In this document: in pieces, positions 42,392 through 49,724 of the stretch | Layout of the letters: each line of letters opens with the position of its first letter | Numbering within the stretch: the stretch's first letter is position 1 | Assembly: GCA_033283385.1 (NCBI GenBank) | Contig: JAWMQQ010000001.1 | Coordinates: 930,001-994,000, forward strand | Length of the DNA: 64,000 nucleotides | Source: Mangrovimicrobium sp033283385 | Lineage (GTDB): Bacteria; Pseudomonadota; Gammaproteobacteria; Pseudomonadales; Halieaceae | Direction: 5' to 3' | The notes under the pieces: generated by a model | Databases searched by the model: none | What the model was told of the DNA's origin: nothing | The model's input: only the letters and a program-made list of their open reading frames with translations | Translations under genes and position numbers: made by a program

Positions 42392-44092
42392 TCAGTTTCG
42401 TGCCAGCCAGTCTCTTGCCATCGCCACTTGCGTGAGATCCTGGTCAGCCTGGGGCCACGCTGCGAGAAAATCTTCATAGCTCTTGCGGGCGTTCTTGCGG
42501 TCGCCCTCCAGCGCATAGCTACTGGCAATTCCGTAGAGCGGCATCCCGGCCCTGGGCCGTTGCTTGAGCACGGACTGGTAAGCTTCTCGCGCGCCCTCGA
42601 AATCGCCTGCTTCCAACTTCAGCTTCGCCAGCGATTCCGCCGCCGGGTGGATGTTGCTTCGCGGCTCACCGTACTCGATTTCCGCTTCCAGTGCGACAGC
42701 GCGTTCCAGCAGCTCGATTCCCTGGTCCATGTCGCCACGCTTCGCCGCGACCATTCCCTGCAACTCGAGCGCTGCGATTTCAAGCGGCTTCTGGCGGTAC
42801 CAGAGCTTGACCTCATCGCGCCCGGACCGCCACAGGATGGAATCCAGCGTGCGGGACTGGGATTCGGCTGTGTCCAGTTCGCCTTTCAGGGCGGCCGCCA
42901 TGCCGGCGCTGTAGGCCTGGTAAGCCGACTGTGTGGCCGCGAGGCGATCGGACTTTTCCCAGCTATCCCACCTGGGGTCGCCCAGGAGTACCGCAGCCAG
43001 CTCGAACTGTTCCAGCCGGATGGCCATGAATGCCTGCTCCGTGATGGCTTTGCTGAGCAGCATTTCGTAACCGGGCAGTTGCTTGTAGGAGGAGCTCTCG
43101 GTCAGGCTCGCCAGTTTTCCCGAGTACTGGAGGCCCTCGCTGTAGCGCCCGGCCTCGGCCAGGTTGCTCATCATGAAGCTGTAGTTGTGCAGGTAATTCC
43201 AGTCGAAGACGGCCTCGATATCGTACGTCTCCATGTAGCGGGCGTCGGCTTCCTCGGCCTTCCTGAACTGGTCGTGGGCCTGTGCGTAATTGCCCATCAG
43301 GTAGTGGATATGCCCTGGCATGTGCACGATGTGGCCGGCGTTGGGAGCCAGTTCCGCCAGCTTTTCGGCGGCGCCGAGTGCTGAGGCCGGGTCCGGCCCC
43401 GACTCCTGGTTGTGAATCCAGTAGTGCAGCAGGCCCGGGTGATCGCCATGTTCCGCGAACTCGCTCTGCAGCAGTAATTCCGAGTAAAGCTGCTCGCCGT
43501 TGGGCTTGCCCTCGGCGTCAAAGCCGTTGTCGAGCCGCCGCCAGAGGAACAGGCGCGCTTCGATGTCGTCCGGGTAGTCGTTGATCAGGGCGATCATGAT
43601 CCGGTTGTGGTCCGCTACAGCGTCTTTTGCTTCCTTCCCTTGCTTCCCCTCCTTCACATGCAGCGCGACGAGAGCGTCCAGGTAGTACTGCTCGTGGGCG
43701 GAGGCGTTTTGCTTCAGGGCCTGCATGGACTCCACAGCCTTGTCCAGCACCTCGGTTCGCTGTTCCTTGCTCAGGTTGGCCATGTTCTCGGCGGCCAGGT
43801 AAAGGCCCCAGTGGGGCATGGCTGCCTTGGGGTCGAGCTGGGACGAATAAAGAAAGGCCCGATAGGCCTCGAACCACCAGAAATCATGTAGCAGCGACAC
43901 GCCCTGGTCAAAATACCGCTGGGCATCGTCCTTGTCGGTGCTTATCTCGAGATGGCTGTTGCCGATGCCCTGCATCAGGGCTGGCGGGCTGATGCTGTCG
44001 ATGTAATCGAATGTGGTCGTTTCTTTTGCGTAAGCCCAGGGGGCAATGAACAAGAGGGCGAAGAGCCCTGTGAAGACGGGCATTGGGATCAT
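42392..44092 (-). CDS. Exported TPR-repeat protein, unknown function
   Basis: 566 residues with N-terminal signal FTGLFALLFIAPWAYA. AQRYFDQGVSLLHDFWWFEA begins a series of helical hairpins; typical TPR units include AYRAFLYSSQLDPKAAMPHW and, near the C-terminus, GAREAYQSVLKQRPRAGMPL. A central HMPGHIHYLMGNYAQAHDQF motif recurs in a family of uncharacterised periplasmic TPR proteins. It probably mediates protein-protein contacts with the thioredoxin-like lipoprotein encoded next. The ribosome site is weak (GTGGG); ATG at codon 4 is an alternative. Confidence 0.8.
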   Translation of the reverse strand: MIPMPVFTGLFALLFIAPWAYAKETTTFDYIDSISPPALMQGIGNSHLEISTDKDDAQRYFDQGVSLLHDFWWFEAYRAFLYSSQLDPKAAMPHWGLYLAAENMANLSKEQRTEVLDKAVESMQALKQNASAHEQYYLDALVALHVKEGKQGKEAKDAVADHNRIMIALINDYPDDIEARLFLWRRLDNGFDAEGKPNGEQLYSELLLQSEFAEHGDHPGLLHYWIHNQESGPDPASALGAAEKLAELAPNAGHIVHMPGHIHYLMGNYAQAHDQFRKAEEADARYMETYDIEAVFDWNYLHNYSFMMSNLAEAGRYSEGLQYSGKLASLTESSSYKQLPGYEMLLSKAITEQAFMAIRLEQFELAAVLLGDPRWDSWEKSDRLAATQSAYQAYSAGMAAALKGELDTAESQSRTLDSILWRSGRDEVKLWYRQKPLEIAALELQGMVAAKRGDMDQGIELLERAVALEAEIEYGEPRSNIHPAAESLAKLKLEAGDFEGAREAYQSVLKQRPRAGMPLYGIASSYALEGDRKNARKSYEDFLAAWPQADQDLTQVAMARDWLARN

Positions 44093-44254
44093 TGTTATTA
44101 CCCACTAGTTTTTTGATGTTAGCCGATTGTAGACCAAAAGCGTACGCGTTGGATGGCCGCGGTGCTGGAGCGCCGTGCCCCAAGAAGCGCACCAGGCCGC
44201 TTTCGCGTACTCTGGGGCCTCAACCATTCCGCATACGTCAAAGGTAGCCCTGCC

Positions 44255-44779
44255 ATGTTTCGTTTTGCAGCGGTCATCGCCGCGTTTTTCACCATTGCCG
44301 TGCCCGTGCTTGCCGGGCCGGAAGCGTTCAAACCTGGCGCCGTGGTGCCCGATTACGGTTCATCTGCATCCGTACCGGGGACAGAATTTCCGGCGGATAC
44401 CCGGTTCAAGGTGGCTTTCGACGTCGCCGAAGCGGGACCGGATGGCGACGCCAATCCAAAACTGGTAAGCGCGGCACGGTTTCTGAACATGCACGCTGCG
44501 GCCGGGGTCCCGGTCGAAAACATGTCACTTGCCGTTGTCGTTCACGGAGGCGCCTGGAAGGATTTGCTGACGGATGAAGCGCGTGGTGGCACGAATCCCA
44601 ATGCCAGGCTGATTGCGGAACTGGTTGCAGTCGGTACCACCCTCGAGCTATGCGGCCAGACCGCAGCCATGCGAGACGTTGCGCAGGAGGACCTGCTGCC
44701 GGGCGTGACTATCGCACTGTCGGCCATGACGGCGCATGCGTTACTGCAGCAGCAAGGTTATACGCTGAACCCGTTCTGA
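44255..44779 (+). CDS. Exported DsrE-like protein
   Basis: 174 residues. Signal peptide FRFAAVIAAFFTIAVPVLAG, then strands and helices fitting the DsrE fold: RFKVAFDVAEAG, AARFLNMHAAAGVP, LAVVVHGGAWKDLLTD, and Cys in LELCGQTAAMRDV, the position of the sulfur-relay Cys in DsrE/TusD relatives. Periplasmic DsrE proteins of this layout are uncharacterised. ATG 44255 has AAGG upstream. It is divergent from the TPR gene across about 160 bp. No terminator of its own is obvious in the 203-bp stretch that follows, which holds the convergent ferredoxin terminator. Confidence 0.75.
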   Translation: MFRFAAVIAAFFTIAVPVLAGPEAFKPGAVVPDYGSSASVPGTEFPADTRFKVAFDVAEAGPDGDANPKLVSAARFLNMHAAAGVPVENMSLAVVVHGGAWKDLLTDEARGGTNPNARLIAELVAVGTTLELCGQTAAMRDVAQEDLLPGVTIALSAMTAHALLQQQGYTLNPF

Positions 44780-44923
44780 TGCAGTATCAAATTGCCATCG
44801 GTGCTGCACTCGATGCGGGATTGCAGGTTAAAAAGAAGAATAAAGGTGAACCAGGGGAATAGGCGTTGCCAGTACCCTCAACGTCGGCTTACGTTATTGC
44901 ACAGTGTCACGCCAGCAAGTCGC

Positions 44924-44954
44924 AAAAAGGGGTGAGAGCTTCAGCCCTCACCCC
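44924..44954 (-). terminator. Rho-independent terminator of the ferredoxin gene
   Basis: On the minus strand an 8-bp stem GGGGTGAG/CTCACCCC (44929-44936 with 44947-44954) is followed by TTTTTG (complement of 44924-44928). It lies 29 bp after the ferredoxin stop codon. Confidence 0.85.
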
Positions 44955-44982
44955 GATAATCGCAACTTGTGCAGAGAGGAGG

Positions 44983-45303
44983 TTAGTACTGCGATTCCGG
45001 CAAGCGGACGACGATGCCTGAAAGTTCTTCGGTCAGCGGCACCTGGCAACCCAGGCGGCTGTTTTCCTTCGGCTCGGTGGCAAACTCGATCATCGACTGC
45101 TCGACGTCCGCGGCAGGGGTGAGCTTCTCGAAGTAGCCTTCCTCGATATAACAGTGGCAGGTGGCGCAGCTGCAGGCGCCGCCGCAATCACCCAGGATTC
45201 CCTCGACGCCGTTGTCCATTGCCGCCGTCATCAGCGTGGTGCCCTCGGGCACGTCGATACTCTTTTCTACGCCATCGGGCTGGATAAATTTTACGGTGAC
45301 CAT
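44983..45303 (-). CDS. Adrenodoxin-type [2Fe-2S] ferredoxin
   Basis: 106 residues. Cluster ligands Cys40, Cys46, Cys49 and Cys86 follow the putidaredoxin/adrenodoxin spacing (C-x5-C-x2-C...C) in GDCGGACSCATCHCYIEEGY and SRLGCQVPL; Cys44 and Cys51 are extra. Such ferredoxins deliver electrons to class I P450s. Two P450 genes lie in this window (31605 and 57852) and none is adjacent to its own ferredoxin, so this one is the probable shared donor. The divergent promoter region carries an operator-like dyad also found before the P450 operon. No reductase gene is present here. Confidence 0.92.
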   Translation of the reverse strand: MVTVKFIQPDGVEKSIDVPEGTTLMTAAMDNGVEGILGDCGGACSCATCHCYIEEGYFEKLTPAADVEQSMIEFATEPKENSRLGCQVPLTEELSGIVVRLPESQY

Positions 45304-45334
45304 GGGTTCCTCAGTTCAGTTATAGGGCTAAAAA

Positions 45335-45366
45335 TTGACAGCTTGTCAGTAACACGGGATTATACT
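45335..45366 (+). promoter_or_regulatory. Operator-like dyad TTGACA-N5-TCAGT in ferredoxin/SDR divergent spacer
   Basis: TTGACA (45335-45340), five bases, TCAGT (45346-45350); TGAC/GTCA form an inverted repeat. A -10 candidate GATTAT lies 17 bp after the -35, or TATACT at 45361-45366 after 20 bp. It is 31 bp upstream of the ferredoxin start and could act on both divergent genes. Confidence 0.62.
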
Positions 45367-45433
45367 GCCCGTCCGATTGATGTAAATGGAACCGCCGAAC
45401 AGTGCCTGGCGGTACCAGACCGTGAATCATGCC

Positions 45434-46222
45434 ATGAACTCGCTGAACTACAAAAATAAAACAGTAGTTGTCACCGGCTGCTACTCGGGGATTGGCAACG
45501 CCCTGTGCCGCCTGTTGCCGGATCTTGGCGCGGAGGTCATCGGCATCGACATTCGCCGGCCGTCCCTCCCGCTCGCAAGCTTTCATGCCGCCGATTTTCG
45601 GGACCAGAGTTCCCTGCTCGAGGCACAGGCCCGGATTACCGGGCCGGTGCATGCGCTGTTCAATTGTGCGGGCCTCGGCCCCTCGCATCCACCTGGGGAC
45701 GTCCTGCGCGTCAATTTCCTCGCGGCACGTGTGCTGACGGAGAGCCTGATACCGCGGATGGAGGCGGGTGCGGCGATTGCCAGTATCGGCTCCATCGGCG
45801 GTCTCGCCTGGCCGCAACACCTGGCCTCCGCACTGGAATTTCTCGCTATTGAATCCGCCGATGAGGCGCTGGACTGGTATGCCATCCACGGGCCGGTGGC
45901 GAAGGACGCCTACTGCTTTTCCAAGGAGCTGATCGCGGTGTGGACGCGGCAGTGCTCGGCCAGCCTCATACGAGCGGGCATTCGCATCAACTGCTCCAGC
46001 CCGGGCGCGACGCGCACCCCGATGCTGGACACGATCGAGGCCTCACCGACATTTTCCGGGATGGATGTGATCACCCGGCCCAGTGGACGTTGCAGCAGCC
46101 CCGAGGAGCAGGCCTGGCCCCTGATCATGCTAAACAGTGAGCTGTGCAGCTATGTGAATGGCGCCGACCTCGCCGTCGATGGCGGCGGCGCTGCCCTGGC
46201 GGCGCTGGCGGTGGCGGGCTGA
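45434..46222 (+). CDS. SDR resembling 3-alpha-hydroxysteroid dehydrogenase/carbonyl reductase
   Basis: 262 residues. Cofactor loop VVTGCYSGIGNALCRLL, GIDIRRP after beta-2, a short deletion before FNCAGLGPSHP, then an insertion before the active site YCFSK; Ser is in SIGSIGG. The CAGLGP motif, DIR motif and active-site insertion are characteristic of the HsdA type of 3-alpha-HSD. It may oxidise a ring hydroxyl on a steroid-like substrate; assignment to steroids is inference. ATG 45434 is chosen because the Rossmann fold starts 10 residues later; no good ribosome site is visible and ATG 45386 is possible. Confidence 0.85.
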   Translation: MNSLNYKNKTVVVTGCYSGIGNALCRLLPDLGAEVIGIDIRRPSLPLASFHAADFRDQSSLLEAQARITGPVHALFNCAGLGPSHPPGDVLRVNFLAARVLTESLIPRMEAGAAIASIGSIGGLAWPQHLASALEFLAIESADEALDWYAIHGPVAKDAYCFSKELIAVWTRQCSASLIRAGIRINCSSPGATRTPMLDTIEASPTFSGMDVITRPSGRCSSPEEQAWPLIMLNSELCSYVNGADLAVDGGGAALAALAVAG

Positions 46223-46290
46223 CCCGGGCCCGGCGAAACGAATGGGCCAATGCAGTTCGGCCAACACGCATAGCAGGAGAGACGATTTTC

Positions 46291-47226
46291 ATGACAGCCG
46301 AGAATGATCCGGTACACCCCTATTACCGCGCCATCCTCGACGCCTACGCCGGCCTCGGGCGCCCGTTCTACTGGCAGGTCACGCCGGTGGAGGCGCGCGA
46401 GATGCTGCGCAGCAGCCTCGCGGCCGCGCCGCCGCAGACAGGGCTGCCGGAACTGGCGTCGGTCACGGACGATACGGTGCCCGGTCCCGGTGGCAGCGTC
46501 GCCGTACGCCGCTATCGCCCGCTGGGCGAGGTACACGGCGTTGCGCTCTACTGCCACGCCGGCGGCTGGGTGATCGGCGATCTCGGTACCGGCGACGCGC
46601 TGTGCCGGCGCCTGGCCGCCGGGGCCGGCTGTGAGGTGATCAGCGTGGATTACCGGCTTGCACCCGAACATCCCTTTCCCGCGCCGCTGGAGGACCTGTG
46701 GGCGGTGCTGCAGTGGGCCAGCCGGGAACTGGAGGGGCCCTGCGTGCTGGTGGGGGAGAGCGCCGGTGGCAACCTGGCAGCGGCCTGCGCCATCAGGGCG
46801 CGCGATGCCGGCCTGGCAGTAGCGGGGCAGTACCTGGCCTACCCGGTGACAGACCACGATTTCACCACCGACTCCTACCGCGAAGTCGGCGGCGAGAACT
46901 ACCTGCTGTCCGAGGCGGATATGCGCTGGTTCTGGGGGCACTACTGTCCCGAATCGGAGCGCGACAATCCGCTGGTGTCGCCGTTGCGGGTCGATTCGGT
47001 CGAGGGTTTGCCGCCGGCGATGATTCACGTCGCCGAACTCGACCCCCTGCGCGATGAAGGCCTGGCCTATGCCCGGCGCCTGCACGAGGGCGGTATCGAG
47101 GTGCACACGCGCTGCGACAGCGGCATGCTGCACGGATACCTCAGCTCCGCTGCCGCAATTCCGGTAGCCATGGAGGCGGTCAACGAGGCCGCCCGGTGGA
47201 TAAAGTCATGCCTGCTGCAAGCGTAA
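46291..47226 (+). CDS. Alpha/beta-hydrolase (hormone-sensitive-lipase family esterase)
   Basis: 311 residues of the HSL-type hydrolase fold-3 family. Nucleophile Ser is in GESAGGN, acid in AELDPLRDEG and His in MLHGYLS; the block SVDYRLAPEHPFPAPLEDLW is diagnostic. The oxyanion loop reads HAGGW, where HGGGW is usual. It should hydrolyse an ester or lactone, for example a BVMO product. ATG 46291 has AGGAGAG about 10 nt upstream. The gene overlaps the next by 19 bp. Confidence 0.9.
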   Translation: MTAENDPVHPYYRAILDAYAGLGRPFYWQVTPVEAREMLRSSLAAAPPQTGLPELASVTDDTVPGPGGSVAVRRYRPLGEVHGVALYCHAGGWVIGDLGTGDALCRRLAAGAGCEVISVDYRLAPEHPFPAPLEDLWAVLQWASRELEGPCVLVGESAGGNLAAACAIRARDAGLAVAGQYLAYPVTDHDFTTDSYREVGGENYLLSEADMRWFWGHYCPESERDNPLVSPLRVDSVEGLPPAMIHVAELDPLRDEGLAYARRLHEGGIEVHTRCDSGMLHGYLSSAAAIPVAMEAVNEAARWIKSCLLQA

Positions 47227-48002
47227 GCTCCGAGCTCAACTTCGCCGCCGATCGCGCGGACGGCGGCATCTGGAGCAACAACTGGCGCGAGCGCATTACC
47301 CAGGAACTGGTGGCGCTACCGGTGCAGCTCACCGATGCGCGCAGCCTGGCGGCGCCGCCGGACCTGCAGCGCGAGGGCTTCGAGATTCACCGCATGCCCC
47401 TGGACGGCGACGACTGGGACAACCCCGACTGGGTGCGCGCGGCCTACCTGCCCGGCGCGCTGTCGCTGGTGCAGTCGCTGACCGGCGCTGACCATGTCGC
47501 GCCGTTCTACCACGGCGGTATCCTGATTCGCGATACCGGCAACCCGCAGCGGGCGGCGGCCGCGGAATTCGTTCACCTGGACCAGACCCGCGCGGCCATA
47601 CGCCCCTTCGTGGATATGGCGGCCGATGCCGAAGTGCAGGCGCGCTACCCGCATTTCCAGGTGTTCAACCTCTGGCGCGCGCTGACACCGCCGCCGCAGG
47701 ACGTGCCCCTGGCGCTGTGTGACCAGCGCACCCTGAGCGAAGCGGACTGGGTGGAGGGTCGCACTGTGGAGCCGAATTTCCCCGACGGCGTGCCGTACCT
47801 CAGCTCGGTGCACAACGCGCAGCAGCGCTGGTATTACTTCTCCGATGTGCAGCGGGACGAGGTGATCGTGTTCAAGGGTTTCGACAGCGACCCGGGCGCG
47901 CCCATGGGCTGCCTGCACGGGGCGTTCCAGGCGCCGGGTGTCGAAGCGTCCGTGCCCCGGGCCAGCGTGGAATTGCGGATTTTCGCGTTTTTCGAAGAGT
48001 GA
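47208..48002 (+). CDS. CmcJ/NvfI-family oxygenase-like protein
   Basis: 264 residues. The family markers are present: FVHLDQTRAA (His-x-Asp-type pair), VFNLWRALTPPPQDVPLALC, YYFSDVQRDEVIVFKGFDSD, CLHGAFQAPG and the tail VELRIFAFF. CmcJ acts in cephamycin methoxylation and NvfI is a Fe(II)/2-oxoglutarate endoperoxidase; most bacterial members are unstudied. The two His and one Asp visible would complete an iron triad. It overlaps the esterase gene by 19 bp, so the two are coupled. GTG 47196 is a possible earlier start. Confidence 0.78.
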   Translation: MPAASVSSELNFAADRADGGIWSNNWRERITQELVALPVQLTDARSLAAPPDLQREGFEIHRMPLDGDDWDNPDWVRAAYLPGALSLVQSLTGADHVAPFYHGGILIRDTGNPQRAAAAEFVHLDQTRAAIRPFVDMAADAEVQARYPHFQVFNLWRALTPPPQDVPLALCDQRTLSEADWVEGRTVEPNFPDGVPYLSSVHNAQQRWYYFSDVQRDEVIVFKGFDSDPGAPMGCLHGAFQAPGVEASVPRASVELRIFAFFEE

Positions 48003-48021
48003 GGTTTCGCGGCGCGCCCGG

Positions 48022-48035
48022 GCGTCGATCGACGC
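48022..48035. other. 14-bp perfect palindrome between convergent genes
   Basis: GCGTCGATCGACGC lies between the CmcJ-like stop (48002) and the convergent BVMO stop (48060), inside a longer imperfect GC-rich dyad. It may act as a bidirectional transcription barrier; no T-tract accompanies it. Confidence 0.35.
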
Positions 48036-48059
48036 TCGGCTCGCGCCGGGCTTTGGCGC

Positions 48060-49532
48060 TCAGGCCGCGGGCGTCAGCTCGTAGTCTTCGAGCTTCGGCT
48101 TGTCCATGACTTCCATGAAGTACTCGTAGGGCCAGGGCCATACCTGCGGCACACCTTCGGCATCCAGGTACCAGCTCTTGCAGCCAGAGGCGAACACCGT
48201 GCGCTTTGCCGCTTCCGCGCGCTTTTCCTCGTAGGTCTGCAGGGCCTGGGCCGTCGGCGCCACCGCCTTGCACTGCCCGCTGCGGATCAGCTCCACCAGT
48301 TGCTCGATGTAATTCCACTGCCGCTCGGCGATGTCGATCAGCGAGAAATTGCCCACCGGTCCGGTGGGGCCGTTGAGCATGAAGAAGTTGGGAAAGCCGG
48401 GAACGGTCACCGCGTAATAGGCCTTGGGATGCACGTCCCAGAGCGTGTTGAGGTCTACCCCATTCTCGCCGGTAATGGTCATCGGGCGCACGAAGGCGTC
48501 CGCGTGGAAGCCGGTGGCGAGGACCAGCACGTCCAGTTCGTGGAAGCTGCCGTCGCGCATGCGTATGCCGTTCGCCTCCACGCGGTCGATGCCGCTGGTG
48601 TCCACGTACACCGTGGGGTCCTGCACTTTCTCGTAGTAATTGGGCGAGAACACCATGCGCTTGCAGGCGGCGCGGTAGTTGGGACGCAGTTTCTCGCGCA
48701 GCTCGGGGTCTTTTACGCTGTCCTCGAGGTTCTGTTCCACGATGGACTGGATTTCCGCCAGCTCCGGCGAGTTGGCGTCGATGATCGCGGCGAGGAAGCG
48801 GCCGCGCCGGGCCTGGGCCTCGGGGCCGCTGCGCACCTGCTCGATGGTGTCCGGGTCGCTGCGGAACATTTCCTTGTCCGCATCCGTGTAGCGCGTGTCG
48901 GGGCAGGGCATGATCCACTGGGGCGAGCGCTGGATGTGCACCAGCCGCCTGACCTTGCCGGCGAGCGCCGCGACGATCTGCACCCCGGTGGAACCGTTGC
49001 CGATCACTCCCACCCGCTTGTCCGAGTAGTCGATCCCGTGGTCCCAGCGCGCGCTGTGGAAGCTGCGGCCCTGGAAATCTTCCAGGCCTGGTATCTCGGG
49101 GATATTGGGATGGTGGAGCACGCCGGTGGCCGCCACCAGTACATCGGCGACATCCTCGGCGCCGTCGCGGGTGCGGATATGCCAGCGCCCGTCCTCGTAG
49201 CGGCAGTCGGTGATCTCGGTGTCAAAGCGGATGTACTCGCGCACGCCGAAGCGGTCGGTCATCTCCTCGAAGTAGTTGCGGATCTCCGGGCCGGGTGCAT
49301 AGAACGCGCTCCACTCGGGGTTGAAGGCAAAGGAGTAGCTGTAGGAGTGCGCCGGTGTATCGCAGGCCACGCCGGGGTAGGTGTTCTCGCGCCAGGTGCC
49401 GCCGACGGAGCTGCCTTTTTCGTAGATGACGAAGTTTTCCTCGCCGCGCTGGCGCAGGCGGATTCCCGCAAGTATGCCAGCCATGCCCGCACCGATGATG
49501 ATGTAGCGTAAATTCTTGCTGTCGGTGGGCAT
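48060..49532 (-). CDS. Flavin-containing / Baeyer-Villiger-type monooxygenase
   Basis: 490 residues, the short form without N-terminal extension. FAD motif IIGAGMAGILAGIRL, BVMO fingerprint FQGRSFHSARWDHG, NADPH motif VIGNGSTGVQIVAAL and VLATGFHADAFVRP are all present. It likely oxidises a cyclic or side-chain ketone to an ester. It is divergent from an acyl-CoA dehydrogenase pair across a 192-bp spacer bearing an AT-rich inverted repeat, and convergent with the CmcJ-like gene. This is the second BVMO of the window; the two differ strongly in length. Confidence 0.9.
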   Translation of the reverse strand: MPTDSKNLRYIIIGAGMAGILAGIRLRQRGEENFVIYEKGSSVGGTWRENTYPGVACDTPAHSYSYSFAFNPEWSAFYAPGPEIRNYFEEMTDRFGVREYIRFDTEITDCRYEDGRWHIRTRDGAEDVADVLVAATGVLHHPNIPEIPGLEDFQGRSFHSARWDHGIDYSDKRVGVIGNGSTGVQIVAALAGKVRRLVHIQRSPQWIMPCPDTRYTDADKEMFRSDPDTIEQVRSGPEAQARRGRFLAAIIDANSPELAEIQSIVEQNLEDSVKDPELREKLRPNYRAACKRMVFSPNYYEKVQDPTVYVDTSGIDRVEANGIRMRDGSFHELDVLVLATGFHADAFVRPMTITGENGVDLNTLWDVHPKAYYAVTVPGFPNFFMLNGPTGPVGNFSLIDIAERQWNYIEQLVELIRSGQCKAVAPTAQALQTYEEKRAEAAKRTVFASGCKSWYLDAEGVPQVWPWPYEYFMEVMDKPKLEDYELTPAA

Positions 49533-49629
49533 GCGGGGGTCCTCTGGAATGACGGCGTGCCGGGCGCCATGGCGCGGGGCATGGGTAACTTATAGTGGGC
49601 CAATGTTCGCCCAGCCGGGTGGTGGAAGT

Positions 49630-49662
49630 CAATAATAAGTAACACATCGTCAATTATTATTG
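49630..49662. promoter_or_regulatory. AT-rich inverted repeat around a variant operator half-site
   Basis: CAATAATAA (49630-49638) and TTATTATTG (49654-49662) are perfect 9-bp inverted arms. The 15-nt centre reads, on the minus strand, TTGACGATGTGTTAC, resembling the TTGAC-start dyads elsewhere but with TTAC in place of TCAG. It sits between the divergent BVMO and dehydrogenase genes, 98 and 63 bp from their starts. Confidence 0.5.
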
Positions 49663-49724
49663 CCCGCCTCGCCGGCGATGGTTAAACTGCGCTCACTCGC
49701 AACGCTGAGGCAGGTAGAGCAACC

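Noticed and set aside
44093..44254. Small gene in the TPR/DsrE-like divergent spacer (upstream in-frame extension to 44153)
   Set aside because: The extension lacks a signal peptide and ribosome site; ATG 44255 begins a clear signal sequence with AAGG upstream.
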